Below, piece by piece: positions 18,931 through 29,674 of a DNA stretch of 64,000 bases. The notes beneath the pieces were generated by a model. That model had not been told where the DNA came from. It ran no database searches and saw only the letters and a program-made list of their open reading frames with translations. Within the stretch, counting starts at the first letter, position 1. Every line of letters begins with the position of its first letter. The DNA is taken from the NCBI GenBank assembly GCA_018069525.1, contig JAGPUQ010000011.1:173292-237291 (forward strand). Direction: 5' to 3'. This stretch comes from Porticoccaceae bacterium (GTDB taxonomy: Bacteria > Pseudomonadota > Gammaproteobacteria > Pseudomonadales > Porticoccaceae). The position numbers and the translations under genes are program-made.

Positions 18931-19051
18931 TATTTGGGCTTGTCATTATCATTGTGATCGTCATTGAAGCGGGACGAGTGAAGTGGGGAGAGTAATGTAC
19001 CTTACTTATTTAAAGTCTACTTAAGCCTTAAGCCGAATAAATTAAGCCGCA

Positions 19052-19084
19052 CAAAAAAACCCGGCAACTGCGCCGGGTTTTAAG
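19052..19084 (-). terminator. Terminator of rpmB-rpmG
   Basis: CCCGGC-AACTGC-GCCGGG stem (19060-19077) with a T run on the minus strand. It lies about 40 bases after the rpmG stop. Confidence 0.88.
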
Positions 19085-19121
19085 AAATAAGTCTTGCTCG
19101 CCTGAAAGCGAAGAACAATCC

Positions 19122-19289
19122 TTATTTGATTTTGTGTTCTTTGTACATCACATGCTGCCGTACCACGGGATCATACTTTTTGATCTCCATTTTGTCCGGC
19201 GTATTGCGCTTGTTTTTGGTAGTGGTGTAGTAGTGCCCAGTTCCGGCGCTAGATACCAGCTTAATAAGATCGCGATTGGATTTAGCCAT
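19122..19289 (-). CDS. rpmG: 50S ribosomal protein L33
   Basis: 55 residues from ATG 19289, giving [20 protein letters not shown], the family length. A longer frame would overlap rpmB. The sequence contains [17 protein letters not shown] and ends YKEHKIK. No Cys pairs, so this is the zinc-free (C-) form. It is the second gene of the usual rpmB-rpmG pair. Confidence 0.97.
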   Translation of the reverse strand: MAKSNRDLIKLVSSAGTGHYYTTTKNKRNTPDKMEIKKYDPVVRQHVMYKEHKIK

Positions 19290-19299
19290 GAGTCTCTCC

Positions 19300-19536
19300 C
19301 TACACCTTGATGCCGTTGGCACGAACATCGATCAACACTTTGTCGATACCATGTTTGTCGATGGTACGCAGTCCTTTGGTGGAGACGCGCAATTTAACGA
19401 AGCGTTTTTCGCCCTCTACCCAGAAACGATGGGTGTGTAGATTGGGCTCAAAACGACGACGGGTTCTATTTTTGGCGTGAGAGACGTTGTTGCCACTCAT
19501 TGGCCGCTTCCCGGTCACCTGACATACTCTGGACAT
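19300..19536 (-). CDS. rpmB: 50S ribosomal protein L28
   Basis: 78 residues, full length. [38 protein letters not shown] and [13 protein letters not shown] are hallmarks. The single Cys shows the zinc-free form. It lies ten bases before rpmG and shares its terminator. Confidence 0.97.
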   Translation of the reverse strand: MSRVCQVTGKRPMSGNNVSHAKNRTRRRFEPNLHTHRFWVEGEKRFVKLRVSTKGLRTIDKHGIDKVLIDVRANGIKV

Positions 19537-19672
19537 TTGCTTGCCTCGAACGCTTTAAACGGGGGCTCACTACCAACCGGCACGGAGCTCACCCAAAAAA
19601 TGAGTCGCGCTTTATACCAAAATGGGGGTTTGAACGCAAATAATTTCGTGTTTTTGGCCGTAATTAGTCCTG

Positions 19673-20347
19673 TCAGAGCACACCTCGCTCTGCCAGCGAC
19701 ACCACCTCTCCCGAACCCACCACCAGGTGGTCGAGGACCCGAATATCCACCAAACCCAGCGCTTCGCGCAGTCGCAGAGTGATGCGCTCGTCGTCACCGC
19801 TGGGCTCGGCCACGCCCGAGGGATGGTTGTGTGCGAAGATCACCGCCGCCGCATTGTGGTGTAGTGCGCGCTTGACCACCTCGCGGGGGTGAACACTGGC
19901 ACCGTCGATGGTGCCGTAAAACAAGGCTTCCGAGACGATCAAGCGATGGCGGGTATCGAGAAACAGCACCATAAACACTTCGCGGGTCTGGTGCTGAAGA
20001 TGGGCTTGTAAATACGTGGCGACGCTATCTGGCGAGCTGAAGCTCTGATCGCGCTGCAGGCGTTCGCCCAGGTGGCGACGAGCCAGTTCCAGCACCGCTT
20101 GCAGCTGGGTGTATTTGGCCGGGCCCAGGCCCTTACTGGCACAAAAAGCCTCCTGGCTGGCGTTCAGCAAGGTCGACAAGCTGCCAAATTCACTGACCAA
20201 ATCCCGAGCCAGATCGACCGCGCTCTTGCCCGCGTGTCCGGTACGTAGAAAAATAGCCAGCAACTCCGCATCCGACAAAGCTCCGGGGCCGCGCTGTAAC
20301 AGTTTTTCTCGAGGCCGCTCCTGTGCGGGCCAATGATGAATTGCCAT
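19673..20347 (-). CDS. radC: RadC family JAMM-domain protein
   Basis: 224 residues. A helix-hairpin-helix N-terminus ([27 protein letters not shown] and [22 protein letters not shown] segments) precedes the JAB1/MPN metalloprotease-like domain with [16 protein letters not shown], the H-x-H-x(7-8)-D zinc motif, and a conserved Glu upstream. Named for DNA repair, but the biochemical role is still unclear. It is divergent from coaBC, the conserved arrangement. Confidence 0.95.
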   Translation of the reverse strand: MAIHHWPAQERPREKLLQRGPGALSDAELLAIFLRTGHAGKSAVDLARDLVSEFGSLSTLLNASQEAFCASKGLGPAKYTQLQAVLELARRHLGERLQRDQSFSSPDSVATYLQAHLQHQTREVFMVLFLDTRHRLIVSEALFYGTIDGASVHPREVVKRALHHNAAAVIFAHNHPSGVAEPSGDDERITLRLREALGLVDIRVLDHLVVGSGEVVSLAERGVL

Positions 20348-20575
20348 AGTGATCTCCTTATCACGCTGCTATTCCCGATAGGACGTTCTCGATAGAACCT
20401 CCCAGGCTCAAGCTGTTCTACTCTCGATAGAGGCATCCTGCCCCTAACACTAAGCTCGAATATCGAGCTTTGATACTTTTCCCCGCTGGTCCCCGCTGAC
20501 TAAGTCTTTCAGTTAGCTTTCGGTTAACCGGGCATCAATGGTATCTTACCTACTTGAGTCATTCTACGAGCATAT

Positions 20576-21787
20576 ATGACCCTTCCTATCGGCTCTCTCA
20601 GCAACAAACGCGTATTACTCGGTATCACTGGCGGTATTGCCGCCTACAAAAGTGCCGACCTCCTGCGCCGCCTGCAAACGGCGGGGGCCGAGGTGCGCGT
20701 GGTGATGACTCAGGCTGCTACCGAGTTCATTACGCCGCTGACCTTCCAGGCGCTCTCCGGCCATCCGGTACACCTCGACCTGCTCGACACCGCCGCTGAG
20801 GCGGCCATGGGCCACATTGAGCTAGCGCGTTGGGCCGACGTTATTTTGATCGCACCTGCCACAGCCGACTTTATCGCCCGACTGGTACACGGTGAAGCGG
20901 GTGATTTACTCAGCACTTTGTGCCTGGCCCGCAAAGGGCCACTGGCGATCGCTCCGGCGATGAATCAGGCGATGTGGTCGAACGCCGCAACCCAGCACAA
21001 TATTACCGCCCTGCAAGAACGCGACATCACTATTTTCGACCCGGCAGCGGGCTACCAGGCCTGCGGCGACGTCGGTGAAGGTCGCATGGAAGAACCCGAG
21101 CAATTAGTGGCACTAACCTCCGCGCTGTTCGGCAGCACCCTGCTGGCCGGACAAAAAGTCGTTATTACCGCGGGGCCAACCCAGGAAGCCCTCGACCCGG
21201 TACGTTATTTATCCAACCACAGCTCCGGAAAAATGGGCTATGCCCTCGCCGAAGCCGCCGCTGAAGCTGGTGCCGAAACGGTATTAATCAGCGGCCCCGT
21301 GGCGCTGGCACCGCCGTCGCGGGTGCGTACGATAGCGGTGACCTCTGCTCAGGAAATGCTGGATGCGAGCTTGCAGGAAGTCAGCGACGCGACACTATTT
21401 ATTGCCGCTGCTGCGGTTGCGGACTATCGCCCGACCACGGTGGCCAATCAGAAAATAAAAAAATCGGCGGGCGCCGTCTCGCTGACGCTGGAAAAAACTA
21501 CCGACATTGTGGCTACGGTTGCCGGCCTTGAAAACCGGCCCTTTACGGTGGGCTTTGCTGCAGAAACCGAAAATCTTGTGGTTCATGCTCGGGACAAGCT
21601 GGAGCGCAAACAGCTCGACCTGGTCATTGCCAATGACGTATCCGACACCCGCATCGGTTTTGGCAGCGATAATAACCGGGTAGTACTAGTGACAAGCGAT
21701 GGCGAGCAAGAGCTACCAGAAATGCGTAAGACCCAGTTGGCACGAGAACTGATTCTGTATATTTGCACCCGCTTCGCCTTAAATTAA
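20576..21787 (+). CDS. coaBC: Bifunctional phosphopantothenoylcysteine decarboxylase/synthase
   Basis: CoaC half (1-185): flavoprotein with LLGITGGIAAYKSADLLRRL, APAMNQAMW and the catalytic segment PAAGYQACGDVGEGRM. CoaB half (190-403): VVITAGPTQEALDPVRYLSN, NHSSGKMGYALAEAA and later KIKKSAG with the conserved Lys. 403 residues, typical. The dut gene that normally follows coaBC in this group is missing; algC follows directly. Confidence 0.97.
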   Translation: MTLPIGSLSNKRVLLGITGGIAAYKSADLLRRLQTAGAEVRVVMTQAATEFITPLTFQALSGHPVHLDLLDTAAEAAMGHIELARWADVILIAPATADFIARLVHGEAGDLLSTLCLARKGPLAIAPAMNQAMWSNAATQHNITALQERDITIFDPAAGYQACGDVGEGRMEEPEQLVALTSALFGSTLLAGQKVVITAGPTQEALDPVRYLSNHSSGKMGYALAEAAAEAGAETVLISGPVALAPPSRVRTIAVTSAQEMLDASLQEVSDATLFIAAAAVADYRPTTVANQKIKKSAGAVSLTLEKTTDIVATVAGLENRPFTVGFAAETENLVVHARDKLERKQLDLVIANDVSDTRIGFGSDNNRVVLVTSDGEQELPEMRKTQLARELILYICTRFALN

Positions 21788-21919
21788 TCCGTTTTTTTGA
21801 CCTTGACAAGGCGCCGGCCTTGAAGACAACTTGAAGATAAAAAGACAGCGAAAAATTTTTCTTTAAACAGAATAGATACGTTACCATCGCGCTTACCATT
21901 ACCACGGAGAGATCGGGCC

Positions 21920-24526
21920 TTGTCGTCAAAACCGTCGCCAGGAGATAGTTTCACATCTGATCTAAAAGCCCTGCTGCGCCACCCGGCGTTTGTTGTCGCC
22001 TGCGCGGTATTGCTGCTACTCCCGTATTTTATTAGCAGCTTTGCGCAACAAAAATTGGTTACTGAGCCTCACAACAAAACTATTGAGGCCGCCGCAAAAA
22101 TTATCCCCTCCGGCGTCAGTCAATCCGTGACCACAGGGCTCAACGAACGCAGGCAAGCCCTTCGCGAAGCTGCGGCCAACCCACTACTAAAAACTGCGCT
22201 GAGCTCAGGCTCAGCAGACATGGCGGCTGTTCACAAACGCATCGCAGCTCTGTTGCCAAATGCTAGCACCATTGACCTGATCCGAAAATCCCAGGGTTTC
22301 AAAGATCAATCCAATTTTGTCACCAAGGCTCTGGTCGATGCTGCACTGCGTGGAGAAAGCCCACCCATTACCACGATGAAGCGGAACGGCTGGTTTATTT
22401 TGATGGCTGAGCCGGTGTTTGGCTTAGAGCCTGTAAATGTAGGTTCTGTCATTGTAGAACCTGTAATTGCAGAACCCGTTATTAATGAACATGAACCCGA
22501 AAAACGTGAAACCAACAAAAATACCATCGGCGCCATTCTTATTGAGGTGCCTCTTACCGCACTCGGCAGCCTGTTTAACGGCGCGGACCCATCGCTGGGC
22601 AGGCTTGAACTTGTCCAGAAAATTGTGGGCATAGGCCGACAAACCCTGGTGGGGACTGGAGCCACCGGCGTCGGCAATGAGGCCAAGACACCGGTTGCGG
22701 CTGTGCCCGGTTGGCTGGTGTGCTTTACTCCCTCGCAAAAATTAATCGACCAGCACCAACCAGACCTTACGCTATGGCGATCTCTTCGCGCCGGACTGTG
22801 GGCCGCCGCGCTACTTAGTATCGCTTTAGCCGGGAAAATATTAAGCCGCCGTCTAAAGCAGAAAGCTAGCTCCAGCGGCTCTAGTCAAGTAACGGTAAAA
22901 ACCGGGGGAGGAACTCGATTTAAAAGCCAATACTTGCTTAAACGCGAAGCCGAAACCCTTGCTCAGAACGACTCCGGTGAGGAGCTAGAGGAGGGAAACT
23001 GCGCTGAGCAAGCCAAAACCGAGCAGACTGATGCCGGAAACCTAAGCGACAACTTAAATGACGAAGTATTTGATTTAAGCGCCTCCGACGGTGACGGGCT
23101 CGCCGAACCAAAACCGGCAAGCGAACCAAGCTGGCCAGCTCATGTGTTTCGCGACTACGATATTCGCGGTTTGGCCGAGCAGGAAATCGATGAAGATTTT
23201 GCCAGCGCCCTCGGACAAACTCTGGGCACGCGAACCCTGGACAAGGGGGAAAGCACCATTATTGTGGGCCGAGACGGGCGCCTGTCCAGCCCGGCTCTCG
23301 CCGAAGCTCTGGTGGGCGGCTTGTTGATGACTGGGTGCAATGTGATCGATCTTGGCCAGGTGCCTACCCCGGCGGTGAATTTCGCCAGTCAGGTATCCAC
23401 AGTAACCAACAACGCCGTCATCGTCACCGCCAGTCATAACCCAGGAACCTTCAACGGCTTCAAGCTGGTGTCCTCTGGCACGGCTCTGCACGGCACAGAC
23501 ATACAAACCTTGCGCGACGACATGCTTGCGAAACACTGGCGCAGCGGCGAAGGCACCCGTGCGCACGAGTCTATTGGCGAGGCTTATATCGAAGCCATTT
23601 GTCAGGACATTGAAACCCTGGCACCATTGAGTGTAGTGGTAGATTGCGGCAATGGGGTGGCCGGTACTCTGGCACCACAACTGATGCAAAAACTCGGTTG
23701 CGAATGTATTCCGCTGTACTGCGATGTCAACGGTGCCTTCCCCAACCACCCGCCCGATCCCACACAAAAAGACAACTTAAACGATCTGATTCAGGTCGTA
23801 AAACAAGCCAAAGCCGATGTCGGTCTTGCCTTTGACGGTGACGGCGACCGCCTGGTGGCCGTCACTGCGAGCGGTCGCATTGTCTGGCCAGACGAGTTGA
23901 TGATGATTTTTGCCCGCGACATTATAAACCGGCACCCCGGCACCGATATTGTCTTTGACGTAAAATCGACCCGTCGCCTAAGCAGCTTAATCAGCGACTA
24001 TGGCGGTCGCCCGGTAATGTGGAAAACCGGGCACGCGCATATCCGCGAAAAAGTCGCCGAACTGCAAGCGCCCTTAGGCGGGGAATTTAGCGGGCACTTA
24101 TTTTTCAGTGACCGCTGGCACGGTTTCGACGATGGCTTATATGCAGCCGCTCGACTTTTGGAAGTGTTATCTCTACGTGAACAAAGTCTGGACTCCCTGA
24201 TCTCCACATTTGAGCCCACGGTTTCCACTGCCGAAATTCGCTTACCGGTGGATGATGCCGACAAATTTCCTTTGATGGAAAAAATAATCGCTGCGGCCAG
24301 TTTCGAGAATGCTAATATTAATACTCTCGACGGAATGCGCGTTGATTTCGAGGAGAGCTGGGGACTGATTCGGGCCTCCAATACCGAGGCCGCGCTAACC
24401 TTGCGCTTTGAAGCCAACGACAGCGCGCAGCTCAAGGCCGTTCAGAATCAGTTTAAAAGCTTACTGGGTTCGGTAAATCTGGAACTGGAACAAGCACTGG
24501 ATGGGGCGCTTAGTTCGGCAGCTTAG
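21920..24526 (+). CDS. algC: Phosphomannomutase/phosphoglucomutase with long N-terminal membrane region (AlgC type)
   Basis: 868 residues, about 400 more than the catalytic unit. The start is TTG 21920 with GGAG about ten bases upstream. Residues 1-400 hold TM1 (VVACAVLLLLPYFISSFA), a periplasmic-like segment, TM2 near residue 290 (AALLSIALAGKIL) and an acidic linker. The mutase begins near residue 405 (HVFRDYDIRGLAEQ): phosphoserine loop TASHNP near 503, metal site DGDGDR at 639-644, sugar loop GGEFSGH near 720. It makes mannose-1-P/glucose-1-P for LPS or exopolysaccharide. Long forms with this N-terminus are known in pseudomonads. A 15-bp tandem repeat (22443-22487) lies in the periplasmic part. 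Confidence 0.93.
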   Translation: MSSKPSPGDSFTSDLKALLRHPAFVVACAVLLLLPYFISSFAQQKLVTEPHNKTIEAAAKIIPSGVSQSVTTGLNERRQALREAAANPLLKTALSSGSADMAAVHKRIAALLPNASTIDLIRKSQGFKDQSNFVTKALVDAALRGESPPITTMKRNGWFILMAEPVFGLEPVNVGSVIVEPVIAEPVINEHEPEKRETNKNTIGAILIEVPLTALGSLFNGADPSLGRLELVQKIVGIGRQTLVGTGATGVGNEAKTPVAAVPGWLVCFTPSQKLIDQHQPDLTLWRSLRAGLWAAALLSIALAGKILSRRLKQKASSSGSSQVTVKTGGGTRFKSQYLLKREAETLAQNDSGEELEEGNCAEQAKTEQTDAGNLSDNLNDEVFDLSASDGDGLAEPKPASEPSWPAHVFRDYDIRGLAEQEIDEDFASALGQTLGTRTLDKGESTIIVGRDGRLSSPALAEALVGGLLMTGCNVIDLGQVPTPAVNFASQVSTVTNNAVIVTASHNPGTFNGFKLVSSGTALHGTDIQTLRDDMLAKHWRSGEGTRAHESIGEAYIEAICQDIETLAPLSVVVDCGNGVAGTLAPQLMQKLGCECIPLYCDVNGAFPNHPPDPTQKDNLNDLIQVVKQAKADVGLAFDGDGDRLVAVTASGRIVWPDELMMIFARDIINRHPGTDIVFDVKSTRRLSSLISDYGGRPVMWKTGHAHIREKVAELQAPLGGEFSGHLFFSDRWHGFDDGLYAAARLLEVLSLREQSLDSLISTFEPTVSTAEIRLPVDDADKFPLMEKIIAAASFENANINTLDGMRVDFEESWGLIRASNTEAALTLRFEANDSAQLKAVQNQFKSLLGSVNLELEQALDGALSSAA
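22443..22487. repeat. 15-bp degenerate repeats inside algC
   Basis: GTTCTGTCATTGTAG, AACCTGTAATTGCAG and AACCCGTTATTAATG follow each other and encode EPVI-type repeats in the N-terminal region. Confidence 0.65.
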
Positions 24527-24638
24527 GGAAAAACCACATAAACGGTGCTGCTTTTTCCAGGCCTTTTTTGCACGCCGGCGTCAACGATTACCCCGGATAT
24601 TGATAATGCCGGTTACAGCTAAGGCCTTTACTTATTAA

Positions 24639-25571
<933 letters not shown>

Positions 25572-25680
25572 TTACTCAAAATGAATCACGCGACATTAGT
25601 TGTATAAAACTAATCACCCAAAGCTAACTACTCGACTTGAAATTTAGTTAGCAGCCAGGGCCTCAGCTTCCACCTATTTG

Positions 25681-26322
25681 ATGACGATTATGAACAAGCG
25701 AAAATCTGCCTCTAAACGGGCACAGGAAATTCTGGAAGCGCTCGCTGGCATGCTTCAAGCCAGTCCCGGAGCAAAAGTCACTACGGCCGCGCTAGCCGCT
25801 CAGATCGGCGTGTCGGAGGCCGCGCTCTACCGACATTTCCCCAGTAAAGCTCGAATGTTTGAAGGCTTAATCGACTTTATCGAGGAATCACTGTTTACCC
25901 GTATTCGACAAATTCTCGATGAGGAAAATCACGCGCGCGAGCGCCTCTATAAAATTTTGAGTTTGGTGTTGATTTTTGCCGAGCGCAACCCTGGCATGGC
26001 TCGCATTATTGCCGGCGATGCGCTGACTGGAGAAAATCAACGGCTACGCAGTCGGGTGAGCCAACTGCACGATCGACTCGAAACGCAATTAAAACAAATT
26101 TTGCGCGAGAGCGAAGTCAGCGAAAATTTACGCACCGTGCTCACCACATCTGCTTCGGCAGAAATTATATTGGTACTACTCGAAGGCAAAATCCGTCAGT
26201 TCGTGCGCAGCGATTTTAATCGCTTGCCAACGGAGCACTGGAGGGATCAGTGGCAGGCGCTGTCTCGGAGCCTGTTTCAGGCACCTCTGGCTCCGCCGGA
26301 GGTAAACCCTTCAACTCTCTAA
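25681..26322 (+). CDS. slmA: Nucleoid occlusion factor SlmA
   Basis: TetR-fold DNA-binding protein that blocks FtsZ ring formation over the nucleoid. About 213 residues. The start may be ATG 25681 or ATG 25690; neither has a strong ribosome site. The HTH is TTAALAAQIGVSEAALYRHF, followed by SKARMFEGLIDFIEESLF and a helical dimer domain with ILVLLEGKIRQFVRSDF. The argB-slmA-pyrE neighbourhood is conserved in gammaproteobacteria. Its last 107 bases overlap the convergent DUF4124 gene. Confidence 0.94.
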   Translation: MTIMNKRKSASKRAQEILEALAGMLQASPGAKVTTAALAAQIGVSEAALYRHFPSKARMFEGLIDFIEESLFTRIRQILDEENHARERLYKILSLVLIFAERNPGMARIIAGDALTGENQRLRSRVSQLHDRLETQLKQILRESEVSENLRTVLTTSASAEIILVLLEGKIRQFVRSDFNRLPTEHWRDQWQALSRSLFQAPLAPPEVNPSTL

Positions 26323-26953
26323 ACCGCTTTGCATAGGTCTTATACAAAGTTTCGGTTTTGGCGTGATCGAGTCTGCGTGATTCCAAAGCCTCAGTTGCTT
26401 TTTGACGACGCTCATCGATCTCTGCCAAACGTTTTTTTACGGTTTCGGGAATTTCCTTGCCACCGCGCTGGAACTGCGCCGCCTGTTGCTCTACCACCAA
26501 GCGCTGCTGCCCTATTTTTTCAGCACTGGCCGTTGTAATTTCGATCTCTCGGGACAATTGGCTAAGTTTACGGTCGCGCGCTGCCGCTATCTCCTCTACT
26601 GCGCTAAAACTGGTCAGCAGGTATGTATCTCTGCGCTCATTCATAAACACTGTTTCCGGCGCGATAACCTCAACTTCTTCTGATTCGGGTTCTGGTCCCA
26701 GTGGCTCCACTCGCTCAACTACACGACCGCTGGAGTCGATAAGTTCATAACCATTCTTGGTGAGTTGCGGTGGCACCGTGTGATTGATCACCAGGTTGCC
26801 TTCGTCGTTGCGATAACGATACACATCAGCGGCAAAGGCGGTGGTGGCTAATAGCATCAGTGTCAGCCCGCTTGCCAGAACACTTGCAGGGTTAAAAACA
26901 TGAGCCCTAACACGACCCGCGATAGAGCCTCGTACAATCCGTAAAATATCCAT
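26216..26953 (-). CDS. DUF4124 domain-containing periplasmic protein
   Basis: 245 residues with a signal sequence (ASGLTLMLLATTAFA, cleaved near residue 41). A DUF4124 domain follows (VYRYRNDEGNLVINHTVPP). The rest is a charged predicted coiled coil (about 120-215) and a Pro/Glu/Ala-rich tail. DUF4124 proteins are common in gammaproteobacteria; function unknown. The 3' end lies on the opposite strand of the last 107 bases of slmA, and the overlapping part is only the low-complexity tail. Confidence 0.82.
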   Translation of the reverse strand: MDILRIVRGSIAGRVRAHVFNPASVLASGLTLMLLATTAFAADVYRYRNDEGNLVINHTVPPQLTKNGYELIDSSGRVVERVEPLGPEPESEEVEVIAPETVFMNERRDTYLLTSFSAVEEIAAARDRKLSQLSREIEITTASAEKIGQQRLVVEQQAAQFQRGGKEIPETVKKRLAEIDERRQKATEALESRRLDHAKTETLYKTYAKRFRELKGLPPAEPEVPETGSETAPATDPSSAPLASD

Positions 26954-26992
26954 CTCGATCCAACCTCTAATTAATTCGATGTTGCTAATTTT

Positions 26993-27634
26993 CTAGACCC
27001 CATAACTATCGCGGTAACGACGCACGGCTATCAGAGTCTCGGCGGCAAAATCCCCAGCCTCAAGATACTCAATAAGGTGTCCAATATCGATGATCGCCGT
27101 CACAGGAATGGAAAAATCTTCGGCAACCTCCTGCGCAGCAGAACGAACACCCTGGCCCCGCTCCTTGCGATCAAGGCCTAAAATCACTCCAGCAGGTTTG
27201 ACCGGATAGCGGACAAAAATATCCATTACTTCGCGAATCGCGGTGCCCGCTGTCATTACGTCATCGATAATCAAGGCCCGACCCGAGAGTTCGGCCCCGA
27301 CTAAATCACCGCCCTCACCGTGATTTTTTGCTTCCTTGCGGTTAAAGCAATAAGGGGTAGGGCGGTCAAAATTGCGTGCCAGGGCTACTGCCGTGCAGGT
27401 CGCCAGGGGGATGCCTTTGTAAGCGGGGCCAAATAAAACGTCGAACTCCAGGCCGGAATTAACAATAGCTTCGGCGTAACACTCGCCTAAAATAGCCAGG
27501 CTGGCGCCGTCGCAAAAACGGCCTGCGTTAAAAAAATAAGGACTAACGCGACCGGATTTCAGGGTGTATTCACCAAACAGCAAGGCGCGTTGAGCGATCG
27601 CGAGATCGATAAAACGACGTTGATAATCTTCCAT
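26993..27634 (-). CDS. pyrE: Orotate phosphoribosyltransferase
   Basis: Fifth step of UMP synthesis, orotate plus PRPP to OMP. 213 residues. [19 protein letters not shown] (substrate site), [26 protein letters not shown] (catalytic loop) and the PRPP motif [16 protein letters not shown] are all present. It is divergent from crc, as in Pseudomonas. Confidence 0.97.
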   Translation of the reverse strand: MEDYQRRFIDLAIAQRALLFGEYTLKSGRVSPYFFNAGRFCDGASLAILGECYAEAIVNSGLEFDVLFGPAYKGIPLATCTAVALARNFDRPTPYCFNRKEAKNHGEGGDLVGAELSGRALIIDDVMTAGTAIREVMDIFVRYPVKPAGVILGLDRKERGQGVRSAAQEVAEDFSIPVTAIIDIGHLIEYLEAGDFAAETLIAVRRYRDSYGV

Positions 27635-27784
27635 AACCTGGGCTATTTCTCCTCGGTATTGACGTGGTCGTCGGACATGGGTCCCGGCACTTTCGGGGTG
27701 AGCGGAGGATTCTACTAAAACCGCACTATTTCAGCATCCTTCATCCATCGGTTATCATACAGGCTGTGAACGCGAGAAGCGGGG

Positions 27785-27826
27785 ATACGGGTAATTCTAT
27801 GCGAGTAATTTTATGCGGGTAATAAC
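27785..27826. repeat. Three 14-bp tandem units over the crc start
   Basis: ATACGGGTAATTCT, ATGCGAGTAATTTT and ATGCGGGTAATAAC follow directly. The third is the start of crc; the second supplies another ATG, out of frame, that opens a 7-codon frame ending in TAA past the crc start. Confidence 0.85.
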
Positions 27827-28589
27827 GATATCGTGCGATGGTATTTTTCAGGCTGCCGAGCGCGGCTTGTTTGAATGGCTCGCCGAACAAGAGGCCGAAA
27901 TTATCTGCCTGCAAGACTTGCGCGCGTCGACACCAGAGGTGGAGGACGGTCCTCAGTTTCAGCTCGACGGCTATTTTAGCTACGTCTTCGATGCCGCGGA
28001 TTCAACGCAAAATGGCGTCGCCATTTACACCCGACACGCACCTAAAGCCATGATGTACGGTTTTGGGCTGCAAAGCGGCGAGGACATGGATGGCCGCTAT
28101 CTACAGGCCGATTTTGACGAGCTCAGCGTCGTGTCGCTGATGGTGCCGCACGGCCCGGAAGGCTCCGAACAACTGCAAGCAAAAAGCCGATTTGTTACCG
28201 GCCTGCAAGCCCATCTCGAAAAAATCACCCGCAAACGGCGGCGCTATATTTTTTGCGGTAGCTGGTATATGGCCGCCACCGACGGCGACGTCGAGCACGG
28301 TGAGGCGCACGATGGCGAACCCGGCTTACTTCCCGCTGAACGCCAGTGGTTTCGGCAGGTGTACAAGGATATTGGTTACGCCGACGCATTTCGCACCAGT
28401 AACACCGATACCGACGAATTCAGCTGGTGGCCATCGGGCACTATGGGCGAGGGTGACGGTTGGCGTACCGATACCCAGGTGATTTCCGGCAGCCTGGTGC
28501 CGAAAGTTGAGTACGCGGTGATTTATAAGGCCCGTAAATTCTCCAGCCACGCCCCGGTTATTGTCGATTACGAGATCGCGGACTCGTAA
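27813..28589 (+). CDS. crc: Catabolite repression control protein Crc
   Basis: 258 residues, the length of Pseudomonas Crc, a non-catalytic relative of exonuclease III that works with Hfq to block translation of A-rich target mRNAs. The fold is recognisable (RVITISCDGI, ICLQDLRAS, GRYLQADFDELSVVSL, FSWWPSG, SSHAPVIVDY). Catalytic positions of ExoIII are altered: LQDL instead of LQET, CGSWYMA in place of the GD-N motif, SSHAP instead of SDHAP, as in Crc. It is next to pyrE, the Pseudomonas position. Confidence 0.9.
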   Translation: MRVITISCDGIFQAAERGLFEWLAEQEAEIICLQDLRASTPEVEDGPQFQLDGYFSYVFDAADSTQNGVAIYTRHAPKAMMYGFGLQSGEDMDGRYLQADFDELSVVSLMVPHGPEGSEQLQAKSRFVTGLQAHLEKITRKRRRYIFCGSWYMAATDGDVEHGEAHDGEPGLLPAERQWFRQVYKDIGYADAFRTSNTDTDEFSWWPSGTMGEGDGWRTDTQVISGSLVPKVEYAVIYKARKFSSHAPVIVDYEIADS

Positions 28590-28648
28590 CTAGTATTCCC
28601 ACTGGTATTCCCACTGGTATTGCCATTGGAATAGCCGCTGGCAATACC
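28589..28648. repeat. Five 12-bp tandem units after crc
   Basis: ACTAGTATTCCC, ACTGGTATTCCC, ACTGGTATTGCC, ATTGGAATAGCC and GCTGGCAATACC run from the last base of the crc stop codon. Divergence increases with distance from the gene. Confidence 0.92.
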
Positions 28649-28738
28649 GGTTTGCGGATATTTAACGGCACGTTTTACTAAGATCATCCAGAGCTTCCCT
28701 GCTCAGTGTGCTCGCTGCGAACCTCGGGCCACTGAATC

Positions 28739-29464
28739 CTACAGCGCCTGCGCAAGCGCCATTTTTTGCACTTTCACCAAATCGTCGATGCCGCCTCGAG
28801 CCAGGCTCAGCATGGCGTCGAGTTCCGTTGCCGAAAATGGTGCGCCTTCCGCGGTACCCTGTACTTCGATAAAACCGCCGGCGCTGTTCATCACCACATT
28901 CATATCGGTCTCGGCATTGGAGTCCTCTGCGTAATCCAGGTCGAGTACTGGCTCGCCTTCGTACATGCCCACGGACACCGAAGCAACCATGTGCAACAAG
29001 GGGTCGACCGAAATGCGTTTGTTGTTACGCAAATGCGAGAAGGCATCCACTAGCGCCACGCAGGCTCCGGTGATAGCTGCCGTGCGAGTACCACCGTCGG
29101 CCTGAATCACATCACAATCCACTGTGACGGTATTGTCGCCCAACTTGCTTAAATCCACCGCCGAGCGCAACGAACGACCAATCAAGCGCTGTATTTCCTG
29201 AGTGCGCCCACCCTGTTTGCCACGCGCTGCTTCGCGACCCATGCGGCTATCGGTGGAGCGCGGCAACATGCCGTACTCTGCAGTAATCCAGCCCTGGCCT
29301 TTGCCACGCAGAAAGCGCGGCACGCCCGACTCGACACTTGCGGTACAAATGACCTTGGTATCGCCAAAGGACACCAGCACCGCGCCTTCGGCATGCTTGG
29401 TAAATTGACGCTCTAATTTAACGGCGCGAAGTTGTTCGGGACGGCGTCCGCTGGGTCTGATCAT
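28739..29464 (-). CDS. rph: Ribonuclease PH
   Basis: Phosphorolytic 3'-5' exoribonuclease that trims tRNA 3' ends. 241 residues, full length and not frameshifted as in E. coli K-12. [35 protein letters not shown] and [19 protein letters not shown] mark the active site and the phosphate-binding residues. It is divergent from yicC, a conserved pairing. Confidence 0.97.
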   Translation of the reverse strand: MIRPSGRRPEQLRAVKLERQFTKHAEGAVLVSFGDTKVICTASVESGVPRFLRGKGQGWITAEYGMLPRSTDSRMGREAARGKQGGRTQEIQRLIGRSLRSAVDLSKLGDNTVTVDCDVIQADGGTRTAAITGACVALVDAFSHLRNNKRISVDPLLHMVASVSVGMYEGEPVLDLDYAEDSNAETDMNVVMNSAGGFIEVQGTAEGAPFSATELDAMLSLARGGIDDLVKVQKMALAQAL

Positions 29465-29674
29465 TAAGTAACCTCAATAAAAATAAGATAGCCATAAATG
29501 GCGGTGTAAGAAAATCACCCGAGGGCCCTTAAAAGGCTGCATTTAAGCTTCGTGGCGAAGACCGGTATTGTAACGGAATTTCCTGACTGTAATGATTGTA
29601 ATGATGGCCATAGGCATCGGCATAGACATAGCCCTCTGCTAAGATAGCCGTCCCTAAACCGCCTTAAGTCCAAT

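Noticed and set aside
23075..23767. 230-residue minus-strand frame opposite algC
   Set aside because: Codon-pattern shadow of the high-GC mutase domain; no recognisable protein features.
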